Shown here one piece after another: positions 1 to 9,076 of a stretch of 64,000 nucleotides of DNA. This DNA is from a virus. Below the pieces are notes generated by a model that saw only the letters and a list, made by a program, of their open reading frames with translations, did not search any database and was not told the origin of the DNA. The stretch spans positions 62,001-126,000 of the IMG/VR virus record IMGVR_UViG_3300005096_000137; one strand, 5' to 3'. The stretch's first letter is position 1; each line of letters opens with the position of its first letter. The position numbers and the translations under genes are program-made.

Positions 1-100
1 ACTGTCTGCGATGCGTGACAAGAATGCCCCCGCCTGTTTACCTCCTCACTTGTTGACGCATATCTCCTTCTCAGTCCTCATACTTTCTAATGAGAATGAT

Positions 101-376
101 ATGCTTGACATCTTGGAGGCCTGTGGTGGAATGCCCTTTACCTACGCAGAAACGAAGCGGAGTGGTATCCTGGTAGCTGTAGTGACCGGGAATGTCCAGC
201 AGTGGCGTGATGCCATTGTGACTGGCACTCAGCACAAACATTCTGAGCTTCGAGAAGGGTTTAATCAGATGCACAATCTCTTTGTAGAGGTTGGTCTGCA
301 CCAAGTCTGGGAAGACTTTGAACAGAAGCCACAGGATGATGGAACCTACTTACTCGTGGAGTTCAAGCCATCCTAG
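101..376 (+). CDS. Hypothetical protein
   Basis: Not recognised. Starting at the ATG at 101 gives 91 residues beginning MLDILEACGG. An in-frame ATG at 11 would add 30 residues but has no visible ribosome binding site before the window edge. No membrane segment or signal peptide is seen. It is the first complete gene of the window and lies upstream of the helicase gene. Confidence 0.5.
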   Translation: MLDILEACGGMPFTYAETKRSGILVAVVTGNVQQWRDAIVTGTQHKHSELREGFNQMHNLFVEVGLHQVWEDFEQKPQDDGTYLLVEFKPS

Positions 377-411
377 GAACAGATCATTACATTAAGCATA
401 TACTCACCCTG

Positions 412-603
412 GTGCCTCTGGCGGTCAAGGTTTCCTTTCGAGGCTGCATCTCTGAGATGAAATATGCTTGGGAGAACACACCTGGTCAACCCGAATCAGA
501 AGCTGACCGTGCCCACAGGGTCCAGGCAGCACACGACTCCAAGTTTGCTGACATCATGGCAGCCAAAGCCCGTTCCGAACGTATCAAGAATCAAACTAAC
601 TGA
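412..603 (+). CDS. Small hypothetical protein
   Basis: A 63-residue ORF with a GTG start; an internal ATG at 457 would give a 48-residue form (MKYAWENTPG). It is hydrophilic with a charged C-terminus (AAKARSERIKNQ). Its stop codon lies inside a short tandem repeat that separates it from the helicase gene. Function unknown. Confidence 0.45.
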   Translation: MPLAVKVSFRGCISEMKYAWENTPGQPESEADRAHRVQAAHDSKFADIMAAKARSERIKNQTN

Positions 604-634
604 GCCCAAACTAACTGAGCCCAAAATAACTGAG
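596..634. repeat. 15-bp tandem repeat at gene junction
   Basis: Two perfect copies of CTAACTGAGCCCAAA followed by a partial third copy (ATAACTGAG). The array spans the stop codon of the upstream small gene and ends about 10 nt before the helicase ATG. The unit is a multiple of three, so it would not shift a reading frame. Confidence 0.8.
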
Positions 635-643
635 AGCCAATCA

Positions 644-2698
644 ATGTCCAAGACCGAACGCCGTATCCTTGAAACCCAATTGTATGTTGACCTAAACGGG
701 GGTCTCCGAGCCAAGTACCCTGTTACGATGGCAGTTAGTCCTACCACAATTGAATTCCAGAGATCACCCTTCCAGCTCAAGGATGAGATTAAAGCGCTCA
801 AGGGCGCTAAGTGGATGGGCTTCCACCCCACAGAGCCTAAGAAGGTTTGGACAGCGGATAACTGTGCGAGGAACTGGTTCCAGCTCAAGTACCTAATGGG
901 GCAGAATCCCTATGAGTGGTTCGACCGCGAGTTGATCAAGCACGAGTTTCGAGACTTTCCCTCTGTTTTGGATAAGAAAGGGAAGCCCTGTAAGCTGATG
1001 AGCCATCAAGCTCACATGGTAAACGTTGGGTTGACCTACCATTACCAGATTTGGGGTGCAGAAATGGGCACGGGCAAAACCTTATCCGCCCAGACCCTCA
1101 TGGAGATGTCTGGTCAGGAAACTTGGTTCTGGGTTGGTCCCCTCAAATCTCTGGAAAACATTGAGCGCGAGTTCGAGAAGTGGGATTGCCCGTTATCCTT
1201 GTGCATTCCAAAGGATGGGGCGAGTCTGTTGTCAGCAGTCCGCGCAAATGAACACAACATCTACATGACCACTTACGAGCGACTTCTCCGGTACATGGCT
1301 ATCAAAGAACCAGATGAGCGTGTTCCCGGTGGTGTTATCTTCGATGAGTCTTCACGTCTGAAGACCCCAACCGCTCAGCGGACGAAGGCTGCCATGCAGC
1401 TCGCCGATGACATTCGCACAGAGTACAAGGAAGACGGTTTTGTCATCCTGATGTCTGGCACCCCCTCGCCGAAGTCCCCCCTAGATTGGTGGAGCCAATG
1501 CGAAATAGCCTGGCCTGGCTACCTGCGGGAGGGTTCCAAAGGTCAGCTCCAAAAGACATTGGCATTCATGGTGTTGCATGAACTCCCGGACAACATCGTC
1601 AATGTTCAGATAGGTTGGAAAGACAACGATAAGAAGTGCGCCAAGTGTGCTGACATGAAGGGTGAGGGTGCCCACGTTTATGATCCAGATAACCCAGATC
1701 AAGACAGGCACGTCTTCGTGAAATCCAAGAACGAAGTCGCATACATGTACGACCGGTTGGCAGGGTTAGCAACCATCATCCACAAGAAGGATGTGCTGGA
1801 CCTTCCGCCAAAGGTCTACGAGATTGACATCTGCGAGCCATCTGCATCAACAATGCGGGTCGCCAAACATCTGGCGGCTTCTGCACCCAATGTGATGACT
1901 GGTATCACCTGGCTACGTGAACTCAGTGATGGCTTTATGTACAAGGAGATTGCTGATGGTGTTCGCCAGTGTCCCACTTGTGCTGGCTCACCTGAGGACG
2001 GGCAAGTTAAGGTCTGGCGAGACCCTGATTCCCCTGGTGAGTGCATCCGCGCGATTGACATGCTTGACCAGGAGTACGTGGATACCCTTGAAGAAGGGTA
2101 TGACACCTGCCCAAGCTGCAAGGGTACTCGACAAGTTCCAAAGAAGACACGGGTTGCCAAGATGGTCCCCTGTCCGAAAGAGAAGGCTCTCAAGAATCGG
2201 CTTGCACAGTGCGAAGAGACAGGTCGGATTGTCATCTTCGCTGGTTTCCAGGGCAGTATTGACCGCATCAAGGGTATCTGCAAGAAGTCCGGCTGGGATG
2301 TGGTCCAGTGTGACGGTCGCGGCTGGCAGGTTATTGATAAGACAGGGAAGAAGGTTCAGACCAACAAGCCTCTAAGCTACTGGGCTGATCGTGAGCACCA
2401 TCAGCAGGTTGCCTTTGTGGCTCACCCTGCATCAGGTGGTTTGAGCCTCAATCTCACTGAAGCACGGATGATTGTGTACTGGTCCAATGACTTCAATCCT
2501 GAGTCCAGATCTCAAAGTGAGGACCGGATCCACAGAAAGGGTATGTCTGAAAACCATGGGGCAAAGATTGTGGACCTCTACCACCTCCCTAGTGACGAAC
2601 ACGTCCACACAGTACTCAAAGCTAATCGGAAGTTGGAGCTTATGACCCTCGGGGAATTGTTCCCTGATGCACCCGAGGTTAAGAAAACCAAGGGCTAA
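644..2698 (+). CDS. SNF2-family (superfamily 2) helicase
   Basis: A 684-residue DNA-dependent ATPase or remodelling helicase. Walker A (EMGTGKT) is near residue 140, the DESS form of motif II near 234 and MSGTP (motif III) follows. The C-terminal RecA lobe ends with QSEDRIHRKG (motif VI, near 623), typical of SNF2-like phage helicases. Two CxxC pairs (CPTC near 443, CPSCKG near 489) form a probable zinc-binding insertion, and another CAKC lies earlier. The start at 644 (MSKTERR) is preferred over an upstream ATG at 464 that would read through the junction repeat. It probably acts in replication or recombination with the polymerase and nuclease genes further along. Confidence 0.9.
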   Translation: MSKTERRILETQLYVDLNGGLRAKYPVTMAVSPTTIEFQRSPFQLKDEIKALKGAKWMGFHPTEPKKVWTADNCARNWFQLKYLMGQNPYEWFDRELIKHEFRDFPSVLDKKGKPCKLMSHQAHMVNVGLTYHYQIWGAEMGTGKTLSAQTLMEMSGQETWFWVGPLKSLENIEREFEKWDCPLSLCIPKDGASLLSAVRANEHNIYMTTYERLLRYMAIKEPDERVPGGVIFDESSRLKTPTAQRTKAAMQLADDIRTEYKEDGFVILMSGTPSPKSPLDWWSQCEIAWPGYLREGSKGQLQKTLAFMVLHELPDNIVNVQIGWKDNDKKCAKCADMKGEGAHVYDPDNPDQDRHVFVKSKNEVAYMYDRLAGLATIIHKKDVLDLPPKVYEIDICEPSASTMRVAKHLAASAPNVMTGITWLRELSDGFMYKEIADGVRQCPTCAGSPEDGQVKVWRDPDSPGECIRAIDMLDQEYVDTLEEGYDTCPSCKGTRQVPKKTRVAKMVPCPKEKALKNRLAQCEETGRIVIFAGFQGSIDRIKGICKKSGWDVVQCDGRGWQVIDKTGKKVQTNKPLSYWADREHHQQVAFVAHPASGGLSLNLTEARMIVYWSNDFNPESRSQSEDRIHRKGMSENHGAKIVDLYHLPSDEHVHTVLKANRKLELMTLGELFPDAPEVKKTKG

Positions 2699-2790
2699 GA
2701 AACTTGAACAATCTGGGGGAAATAGTCCCACCTCAAAGTGATTTCGACTATACTGGAAGTAGTCCAATACTACATAAAAAGGAACATCGC

Positions 2791-4086
2791 TTGACACTGA
2801 AACTGACCAAAAGACGTGCTACATCCCTCAAGAGGGACATTGCCGCCGGGACCAAGTCCTTGCAAGCCCTGGCCAACAAATACAAGGTATCCAGGGGTTT
2901 GGTGTCGGACATCGCCAACGAACGTACCCGTACGGATGTCCCATGGCCCGAGGACTATGAGCCCGCGTTGAATAAGAAGGGTGGTCAGCGGAAGAAGATA
3001 CTACATGATCCCACCGACGCACGGGTTCTGGAGCTGGAGGCAGAGGTCATTCATCTCAATGATGAGAAGAACCTGCTCAAGCGGCAAGCCAAGGCAGCGA
3101 CAAAGACCAGTGGTCTTTATAAAGCAGCTTGTGACGTTGTGTCCGAGAATCTGATCCCTATGAAGGCACTGCCAGTTCAACGTAAACGGGGTGCCCAACA
3201 AGACATCATTGAGGAAGATTTGGTTCTCCACCTCAGTGATGGTCACCATGACCAGGTGGTTCGGAAGGAAGAGACCGGCGACTTGGAGGAGTACAACTTC
3301 CCCATCTCCTGTGCGAGGGCAGAACGCCTCGTGGACACGGTCATCGAACACAGTCAAGGGCACTTGCCCAATTACCGATTCCGTAGGTTATGGATTCTTG
3401 CCAATGGCGATCATACCAGCGGCGAGATCCATGGTCACGAGAAGCGATCCTACTTCAAGAATCAGATGAAGAACACACTGGCTATTGGTCAGCTTCATGC
3501 TTTGATGATTCGCGACTTGGCTCCGTATTTCGACCAAGTGAATTGTGTCTATACACCAGGTAACCATGGACGTCGGACACTAAAGAAAGACCATTATGGT
3601 GCCCACGAGAATTGGGACTACATGGTAGCCAAAGTGACGGAACTCCATTGTGCCAAGCTGCGGAATGTAGCGTTCAAGATTCCAAATGCCTTTTCCGTCA
3701 ACCTGGACATCTGTGGACATGGTTTCCACCTCTGCCATGGTGATGACGTCAAAGGCTCCCTAGGTATTCCGTTCTACGGGATGGTCCGTAAACAGAAGAA
3801 CCTGATGGCGTTAAACGCTATCTCAGGGGGTACTCGTATCCGTTACTTCTGTATGGGACATCACCACGTCCAAGCCAGTATGGCTGATTTGGATGGTGAA
3901 CTGCTGGTCAATGGCGCCTGGCTCGGGAATGACCCATACAGCTACAATTCCTTCTCTGGCTATCGGGCACCTACCCAACTCCTCCATGGGGTACACAAGA
4001 AACACGGAGTTACCTGGAGACTCCCCATTGGTCTCAAGCATGACGCAGAGAGTAAGGGTCCAAAACGTTACAAGGTGAGTATTTGA
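2791..4086 (+). CDS. HTH-linked calcineurin-like metallophosphoesterase
   Basis: The C-terminal two thirds carry the metallophosphoesterase signature in order: LSDGHHDQ (DxH), NGDHTSGE (GD), TPGNHGR (GNH), CHGDD and MGHHHV (GHxH), which bind a dinuclear metal centre. The N-terminus has a helix-turn-helix (LQALANKYKVSRGLVSDIA) followed by a charged, probably coiled region. I place the start at TTG 2791, preceded by AAGGAAC; an upstream TTG at 2704 is possible. The combination of a DNA-binding HTH with a phosphatase or nuclease domain suggests action on nucleic acid or nucleotides, but the substrate cannot be deduced. Confidence 0.8.
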   Translation: MTLKLTKRRATSLKRDIAAGTKSLQALANKYKVSRGLVSDIANERTRTDVPWPEDYEPALNKKGGQRKKILHDPTDARVLELEAEVIHLNDEKNLLKRQAKAATKTSGLYKAACDVVSENLIPMKALPVQRKRGAQQDIIEEDLVLHLSDGHHDQVVRKEETGDLEEYNFPISCARAERLVDTVIEHSQGHLPNYRFRRLWILANGDHTSGEIHGHEKRSYFKNQMKNTLAIGQLHALMIRDLAPYFDQVNCVYTPGNHGRRTLKKDHYGAHENWDYMVAKVTELHCAKLRNVAFKIPNAFSVNLDICGHGFHLCHGDDVKGSLGIPFYGMVRKQKNLMALNAISGGTRIRYFCMGHHHVQASMADLDGELLVNGAWLGNDPYSYNSFSGYRAPTQLLHGVHKKHGVTWRLPIGLKHDAESKGPKRYKVSI

Positions 4087-4442
4087 ACAACCCGAGCCCA
4101 CCCAGATTTGAACACCCAGACCAAGACTGTATTGATGCAGTCTTGGTTCATAGTGGCGGGTACCCACATTTCGTCTCCCTCTTTGAAGAGCCCGTGACTC
4201 GTGGTGCCCACAGCTTTATTACAACCAAACTCTCGGTGAGGTGGAAGGGTGACCTTCCAAACCACTGGTCTGGTAAGGGTGGATCATTCAAGTGGCATCG
4301 GGTATTCACTACTCTCAAACCCGTGACAGTGGTGGGCGTTGCACTAGAAGGGGCTGTGATCCAAGATGGTGATAGCCATCGATTGGCTGGCCCTGATGAA
4401 ATGTTGTACAACTCCAAAGCTTCCTACCCCTGTTACCTATAG
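4083..4442 (+). CDS. Hypothetical protein
   Basis: 119 residues starting at a TTG that overlaps the previous stop (TTGA). It has no recognised domain; the C-terminal half (FKWHRVFTTL, VVGVALEGAVI) looks like a small beta-rich fold. It sits between the metallophosphoesterase and the Dam methylase and is probably translated by coupling. Confidence 0.55.
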   Translation: MNNPSPPRFEHPDQDCIDAVLVHSGGYPHFVSLFEEPVTRGAHSFITTKLSVRWKGDLPNHWSGKGGSFKWHRVFTTLKPVTVVGVALEGAVIQDGDSHRLAGPDEMLYNSKASYPCYL

Positions 4443-4451
4443 AGGACAACC

Positions 4452-5231
4452 ATGCTGCTAAGGTATCCAGGTGGGAAAAGTCGAGGACCTCTCTGCAAAC
4501 GGATTGTGGACTTGGTGGGCACAAAGTATGAAGGTGGGCTCTTTTCGGAGCCCTTCTTCGGTGGCGGTGGGATTACCTTTCGGCTCCTGAAAGACGGCAT
4601 GGTGGACCGGGTACTGATCAATGACCTCGACCGCCCACTCGCCAACTTATGGAATTTGGCGATTTACCGGCCATCCCACCTGTGCCGTCTCATCAATCTC
4701 TTCAGACCATCCGTCGAAAGCTTTCTGAGCTGTAAGAAAGCCATTTTGGACGAAATGCCTTATGATTTAGGTTTTGAGATGCTAGTGGTGAATCGACTCT
4801 CACACGCGGGTCGGGGTGTCAAGGCAGGTCCTCAGGGTGGGCTAAAGCAGTCGGGGAAGTACAAGATTGACTGCCGGTGGAATCCCACCACCCTGGTAAA
4901 TAATGTGTGGAAGGTCCACAATCTGTTCCTCCCACTGGAGTCTGGTGGGTGCCAGAACGCAAGTTACGAAGAGTTCTTAACGCAACCAGTGGGTCTTCAC
5001 TATTTGGATCCACCCTACTGGGAAGTTGGAGAGGAACTCTATCCGCAAGCATTCACGGAAGAGCAACACACTGAACTTCGCGACAGGCTCATCAAGTGTC
5101 CAAACTGGATTCTGTCCTATAACAATCACCCAGCTATCCGGGAATTGTACAAGGGGTTTAATATGGAAACCCTGGGTACCTCCGGAAATGGTGGGGAGAA
5201 AGCTAAGAGTGAACTACTGATATGGAATTGA
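4452..5231 (+). CDS. dam: DNA adenine methyltransferase (Dam, D12 class)
   Basis: A 259-residue N6-adenine methyltransferase. It has the N-terminal RYPGGKSR motif, the SAM-binding motif EPFFGGGG near residue 35 and the catalytic DPPY (YLDPPYW near residue 179), in the D12-class order. It methylates DNA using S-adenosylmethionine; the target sequence is unknown. Its last 10 nt overlap the next gene, a possible nuclease, so the pair may form a restriction-modification unit or the methylase may protect phage DNA from host restriction. Confidence 0.92.
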   Translation: MLLRYPGGKSRGPLCKRIVDLVGTKYEGGLFSEPFFGGGGITFRLLKDGMVDRVLINDLDRPLANLWNLAIYRPSHLCRLINLFRPSVESFLSCKKAILDEMPYDLGFEMLVVNRLSHAGRGVKAGPQGGLKQSGKYKIDCRWNPTTLVNNVWKVHNLFLPLESGGCQNASYEEFLTQPVGLHYLDPPYWEVGEELYPQAFTEEQHTELRDRLIKCPNWILSYNNHPAIRELYKGFNMETLGTSGNGGEKAKSELLIWN

Positions 5232-5902
5232 ATGTGATCACAACTCCCATGACGCTCCCTGATGAAGCAAATAATAAGGTGAATGCTGATTGCCGTTCCT
5301 TCACAGAATCAATGGAGGGTAAGGGGCAGTCCCTGGAGTACTACGAAGAGAATCGAGCTGCCTGGGACCCCTGGTATGATGTCTTTGTGGGTAAGAAAGC
5401 AGAGTACTTTGCCAGCCTCTACATGACATACAAGAAGGACTACCCATTGGTGTACCCAGATGTGTCGGTCCGTCAAGGATACCGGAAGGGGTGGGGCTTT
5501 GATTTAACATACGAAGACCTTCCCTCCGTGCATGTCAAGTCTTGTACTCAGCGGACAATCGATAGTGTTGGTGACTACAGTTGGACATGGCAGTGGAAGA
5601 ATCAACATGATGACGGCGGTCGGGACAGGGTATTTACGCAAGAAGAGCCTGGTCTTGTGGTCTGTGTGTTTCTCCCGAGTCTATCTGCACCTACTGCGGA
5701 TATTAAATTGGTGCTGCCCACTGAGATGATGTTGGAGAAGGTCCGGGATCCAAAGAGCACAACACACATCGGTTTTAAGAAGTGCTTGTATTTTGCTGAT
5801 TTCAGTAACGACCCACTTCCACCCCGATACAAAGACATTTGCAATAGTCCCACACTATCCAGTGCTGATCTCGATGCAATGATTGGAGGACTCGGCGTAT
5901 GA
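5222..5902 (+). CDS. Possible PD-(D/E)XK-type nuclease, partner of Dam
   Basis: 226 residues with no certain family. The central part, WGFDLTYEDLPSVHVKS, has an acidic residue, a hydrophobic strand and a lysine spaced as in PD-(D/E)XK nucleases, although the usual D/E before xK is a His. An upstream conserved-looking helix (GKKAEYFASLYMTY) resembles the family's first helix. The gene overlaps the Dam gene by 10 nt. The restriction-enzyme role is inferred from this pairing and a weak motif; it could be an unrelated protein. Confidence 0.5.
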   Translation: MELNVITTPMTLPDEANNKVNADCRSFTESMEGKGQSLEYYEENRAAWDPWYDVFVGKKAEYFASLYMTYKKDYPLVYPDVSVRQGYRKGWGFDLTYEDLPSVHVKSCTQRTIDSVGDYSWTWQWKNQHDDGGRDRVFTQEEPGLVVCVFLPSLSAPTADIKLVLPTEMMLEKVRDPKSTTHIGFKKCLYFADFSNDPLPPRYKDICNSPTLSSADLDAMIGGLGV

Positions 5903-6690
5903 CACTATCCCGCCGAAAACTACTCAAGGGCCTTGGGCTCAGCGGATTGAGCCTGGCTGTCTGTGTGGGTACGAAAATGACCCTCCCCATAGCTCAGTCG
6001 GAATCCCCCGACCCAACCCCTGAACCAACTCCTGAACCAACTTCTAAGAAGGGGTCTCGGGGGTCCATCAAGGAAATAGAAGCCCACATCGACGACTGCT
6101 GCATACCAAAGGCAACGCCCAAGCCGTCAATTGACGAACTTGTCGTGGACCACCTCGACCATAGTTTGGTGTCTCAGGAGACTGTGAACCAGGTTGTGAA
6201 GCAAGGTATTGAGGACACCAGGGCGGACCGGGAGCAGGGTCTTGAAGAGCTGGCGAAGCAGATCACACTGGTGGCGGAGCAGCAGGCATGCGAATGGGAG
6301 CAGAAGAAACATGAGTGGGAGCGACGTCGGGACCAGGAACGTCAGATGCAGTATCAAAGCAGTCAGTACCATACCAGGAGGTACCCACAACCTGATGGAC
6401 CTGATGGACCTGATCCACATGGTTTTCACTATGAAGAAATGGGATCAATTGATACCGTGTTGGGGCAACGCTTCACTACGTGTCAAGCGCCCCTATTTGA
6501 CATTAACTGCTTTCGTGATGACTCCGTACGGATGCTCCCTAACACCTACAAGGAATACTTTGTACGAAAGGTGGTCACGATTGTCGGCGAATCGGCGTGG
6601 GGTCCAGTCGTAGAGGATGAGTCGGTCCCTTGTGGGTATCGAGTTGCTTATCCAACTGAAATGGGTTTAGAAAGTGAGTACACACGGTGA
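5899..6690 (+). CDS. Tat-signal-like protein with coiled coil
   Basis: 263 residues. The N-terminus reads MTLSRRKLLKGLGLSGLSLA, a textbook twin-arginine signal (SRRKLLK) followed by a moderately hydrophobic stretch. A PTPEPTPEP linker follows, then a strongly charged, Glu/Arg-rich probable coiled coil (about residues 95-150) and a Cys-containing C-terminal domain. Repeats GPDGPD lie around residue 168. If exported it would pass folded through the Tat pathway. It overlaps both neighbours by 4 nt. Its role is unknown; a virion or envelope-associated protein is one guess. Confidence 0.7.
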   Translation: MTLSRRKLLKGLGLSGLSLAVCVGTKMTLPIAQSESPDPTPEPTPEPTSKKGSRGSIKEIEAHIDDCCIPKATPKPSIDELVVDHLDHSLVSQETVNQVVKQGIEDTRADREQGLEELAKQITLVAEQQACEWEQKKHEWERRRDQERQMQYQSSQYHTRRYPQPDGPDGPDPHGFHYEEMGSIDTVLGQRFTTCQAPLFDINCFRDDSVRMLPNTYKEYFVRKVVTIVGESAWGPVVEDESVPCGYRVAYPTEMGLESEYTR

Positions 6691-6929
6691 TACGTCGACG
6701 AATTTACAATGAGATGCCCGACATTGGAAAGGATTCTCCAATTGTCACCCTCCAGTCAGCCCCAATTGTCAAAGACACCGAATGTGTCTTTCTATGTGGG
6801 AACCTCCAGGTCCGGGGTCCCGAACAGGACTACGTCATTGATACAGAGACCGGGGTAATTACTTTCAATTTCAATTTGAAGAATGAACCAGGTCAACGTG
6901 ATACTGTGGCGGTTAGTTATAATCCCTGA
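6687..6929 (+). CDS. Small beta-strand protein, possibly structural
   Basis: 80 residues from a GTG start overlapping the previous stop (GTGA). The C-terminal pattern DYVIDTETGVITF followed by DTVAVSY resembles the beta repeats of phage decoration or neck proteins (DYxxDxxTGxITF), but no family can be assigned. It is coupled to the Tat-like protein upstream. Confidence 0.55.
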   Translation: MIRRRIYNEMPDIGKDSPIVTLQSAPIVKDTECVFLCGNLQVRGPEQDYVIDTETGVITFNFNLKNEPGQRDTVAVSYNP

Positions 6930-6947
6930 GGACTGATCAGTAGTCCT
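6929..6947 (+). terminator. Short hairpin after the structural-like gene
   Basis: AGGACT and AGTCCT form a 6-bp stem around GATCAGT directly after the stop codon. Only a weak T-rich tail (TTACATT) follows, so termination is uncertain; it may be a partial terminator or processing hairpin. Confidence 0.25.
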
Positions 6948-6970
6948 TACATTCAAGAGGTAAATAAACT

Positions 6971-7189
6971 GTGACCAACCAGCGTGACATACCAACAGGC
7001 TCGGAATCTCACGTCATGTTGTTCCCCGACCCCATTCAGGTAAATGCAGGTGAGACATTAACGGTAGTTTATACCGTTGGTTTTGGTCCTGAGTGTCAGG
7101 GTGGGGCAGTGTGTCGCCTTGAGGGTGCTAGGGTTACATCTGAAAGCGGACTTGTTGTCCAAGACTTCGATTATCTAAATGGTTTATGA
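6971..7189 (+). CDS. Hypothetical protein
   Basis: 72 residues from a GTG start with AAGAGG upstream. Beta-rich sequence (GETLTVVYTVGFG) with two cysteines. It lies between two Tat-like proteins. No family recognised; could be an accessory of its neighbours. Confidence 0.5.
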   Translation: MTNQRDIPTGSESHVMLFPDPIQVNAGETLTVVYTVGFGPECQGGAVCRLEGARVTSESGLVVQDFDYLNGL

Positions 7190-7218
7190 TTAGAGAAACT
7201 TTCCAGTAAGGTATCCAA

Positions 7219-7986
7219 ATGACAATTTCACGACGTGGTATGCTACGGGCTCTAGGGCTGGGTGGTGCAGGGCTGGCACTTGGGGCTCACAAGGGGTTGG
7301 CTAATCTACCTGCCCTGGTTGATGCAGGTTCAGATACAAAAGACTTACCTCAGACCCTCGAAGCGATCCAGGACCTCGCGGACGCGGCAGAGGTGTGTTC
7401 TACAAATATGGGCAAGGCTTGGAAGCCCATTAAGTTCCGGAATGAGACACAACTCCCACCCGAGTCTATTCTTCCTGATTCCCCAATCAGCTTTCACATC
7501 CCAGATGCTGATAAGTCCAAGGCGCTCCAGGGACTTGTGGATGACTATCTCATCCCAGGGTTGAAATACCCGAAAACGACTCACCATGACCGGCATCTGC
7601 TAATGACGTTCTCCACACCGGTTGCTGTTGATACCGGGGACAGAATCAATGCCACCTTCCCAGGCGGGAAGCGCAACTTCGATATCCTCGCCAGAATCAC
7701 AGCCATTGGTGTGACGTGTGCTGGTGAACTGGCGATTGACGATGAAAGTGCCGATGGTGGCGTAAGGGTGGCCCGTTGTTCGGAAGTCACATCAGGAACA
7801 CTCCAGGCGTCTGATGACCCCAAAATGGATGTGGCTCTCGCTAATTTCAACCGGCTGGGTGCCGAGAACTTGACACCCGGAGAATGGATGCTACTGTATA
7901 GTAGGGCTCCGGGTATTCTGGATCCCTTTCATCCTAGTAACTTTCCTAATTCCAAGACTCTCGGCGAATTTGACGAGCGTTACTAA
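7219..7986 (+). CDS. Tat-signal-like protein
   Basis: 255 residues. The N-terminus MTISRRGMLRALGLGGAG, followed by hydrophobic LALGAH, fits a twin-arginine signal peptide with likely cleavage near residue 28 (GLANLPA). The mature part is not recognised; the middle contains MTFSTPVAVDTGDRI, a beta-type segment. The next gene, a sulfotransferase, starts on the last base of this one's stop codon, so the two are probably co-translated. Confidence 0.7.
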   Translation: MTISRRGMLRALGLGGAGLALGAHKGLANLPALVDAGSDTKDLPQTLEAIQDLADAAEVCSTNMGKAWKPIKFRNETQLPPESILPDSPISFHIPDADKSKALQGLVDDYLIPGLKYPKTTHHDRHLLMTFSTPVAVDTGDRINATFPGGKRNFDILARITAIGVTCAGELAIDDESADGGVRVARCSEVTSGTLQASDDPKMDVALANFNRLGAENLTPGEWMLLYSRAPGILDPFHPSNFPNSKTLGEFDERY

Positions 7987-8519
7987 TGTACACAATCACC
8001 CATGATGATCACCGCGCACACTACCTGGCAATGCCTCGGACAGGTTCCAAGGCTGTCCGGGATGCGTTCCGTTCTGTAGTTGGCTGTCGGACGGATGGGC
8101 ACCATTGTCTTGATGACTTCAAGCGGATGGTGTTTCCTGGTGACCTAGTGATGTCCACCGTGAGAAATCCATTTGATTGGTTTGTCTCATTCTGGTACCT
8201 CAATGGATGTCCTGGTAAGTTCGACCGGTTTGTGCCCAAACTCTGTGACACATCCGAGTGGATCAAACGGAATGCTGACGTTACGGAGTGCCGGTTGTTC
8301 TGGAAGTATGCACCCCTCTCCACTCATATCCTCCGGTACGAATATCTCCAGGATGACCTGGATACTGCCCTCATACTCAATGGATTCCCGGAGATGCCTC
8401 TCAAGCAGAATGGAACTCCTAAACCCAGACCCTATCAAACTTACTACAAGCGGTTGACACGAGACTACGTTCAGTCTCGCTTTGCTGCTGAAATCAAGGA
8501 ATATGGATACCAGTTTTGA
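7986..8519 (+). CDS. Sulfotransferase family protein, first copy
   Basis: 177 residues. MPRTGSKAVRDAF near residue 16 matches the 5'-phosphosulfate loop of PAPS-dependent sulfotransferases, and VRNPFDWFVSFW near residue 59 matches the 3'-phosphate-binding motif (RxPxxxxxS). These enzymes move sulfate from PAPS to a sugar, protein or small molecule. It is shorter than most family members but keeps both PAPS sites. The downstream neighbour is a second sulfotransferase overlapping by 4 nt. The acceptor is unknown; surface glycans or virion proteins are possible. Confidence 0.8.
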   Translation: MYTITHDDHRAHYLAMPRTGSKAVRDAFRSVVGCRTDGHHCLDDFKRMVFPGDLVMSTVRNPFDWFVSFWYLNGCPGKFDRFVPKLCDTSEWIKRNADVTECRLFWKYAPLSTHILRYEYLQDDLDTALILNGFPEMPLKQNGTPKPRPYQTYYKRLTRDYVQSRFAAEIKEYGYQF

Positions 8520-9076
8520 CAGTCGTTAACCACAAATACAAGTACGTGTTCTTCCATGAGCCACACACTGGTGGTCGCTCGGTGGAGCAGTCTCTCATGC
8601 AGCACGAGGGTAGCCACAACTGCAACGGTGAGCACCACATTAGTGTACCCAGTATGCTGACGAAGGGGTTCATTACTCAGGACCAGCTCGAAGCATACAC
8701 CACCTTTCGAGTCGTTCGACATCCCCTCGATTGGTTGATGACCTGTTGGCTGAGGGTTCGACAACCTCACCAGACGCTGACTTTCTGGGATTGGCTCCAG
8801 CACTACGGTAAGCTCCAGATGATGGAGAGTCCAAAAGGGCGGACTCTGTTCTGGCGTTACCAGGGGCATGCCTTTGAGACCTTTAACTTGGAAGGGATTA
8901 CTCCCGATTTGACCATGTACCTTACCCGGTATACTGGCTGCCCCCAGTTCACCGTGGGCACAGTAGGCAAGACTGAAGATAAACCGAATTGGAGGGATGT
9001 ACTGACGGTTACCCAGCACTGGCAGGCTATCCAGATGTATCCTGATATCCAATACTACGGGTACAAATACTCATGA
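8516..9076 (+). CDS. Sulfotransferase family protein, second copy
   Basis: 186 residues from a TTG overlapping the previous stop. It repeats the pattern of its neighbour: HEPHTGGRSVEQSL (PAPS 5'-phosphosulfate loop) and FRVVRHPLDWLMTCW (3'-phosphate site), followed by LFWRY as in the first copy (RLFWKY). The two are diverged tandem duplicates and may act on different acceptors or as a heteromer. In this copy the Ser of the 3'-phosphate motif is replaced by Thr. Confidence 0.75.
   Translation: MTVVNHKYKYVFFHEPHTGGRSVEQSLMQHEGSHNCNGEHHISVPSMLTKGFITQDQLEAYTTFRVVRHPLDWLMTCWLRVRQPHQTLTFWDWLQHYGKLQMMESPKGRTLFWRYQGHAFETFNLEGITPDLTMYLTRYTGCPQFTVGTVGKTEDKPNWRDVLTVTQHWQAIQMYPDIQYYGYKYS

Noticed and set aside
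464-643. N-terminal extension of the helicase
   Set aside because: It reads through the junction repeat (TEPKLTEPK) and overlaps the small upstream gene; ATG 644 fits the family.
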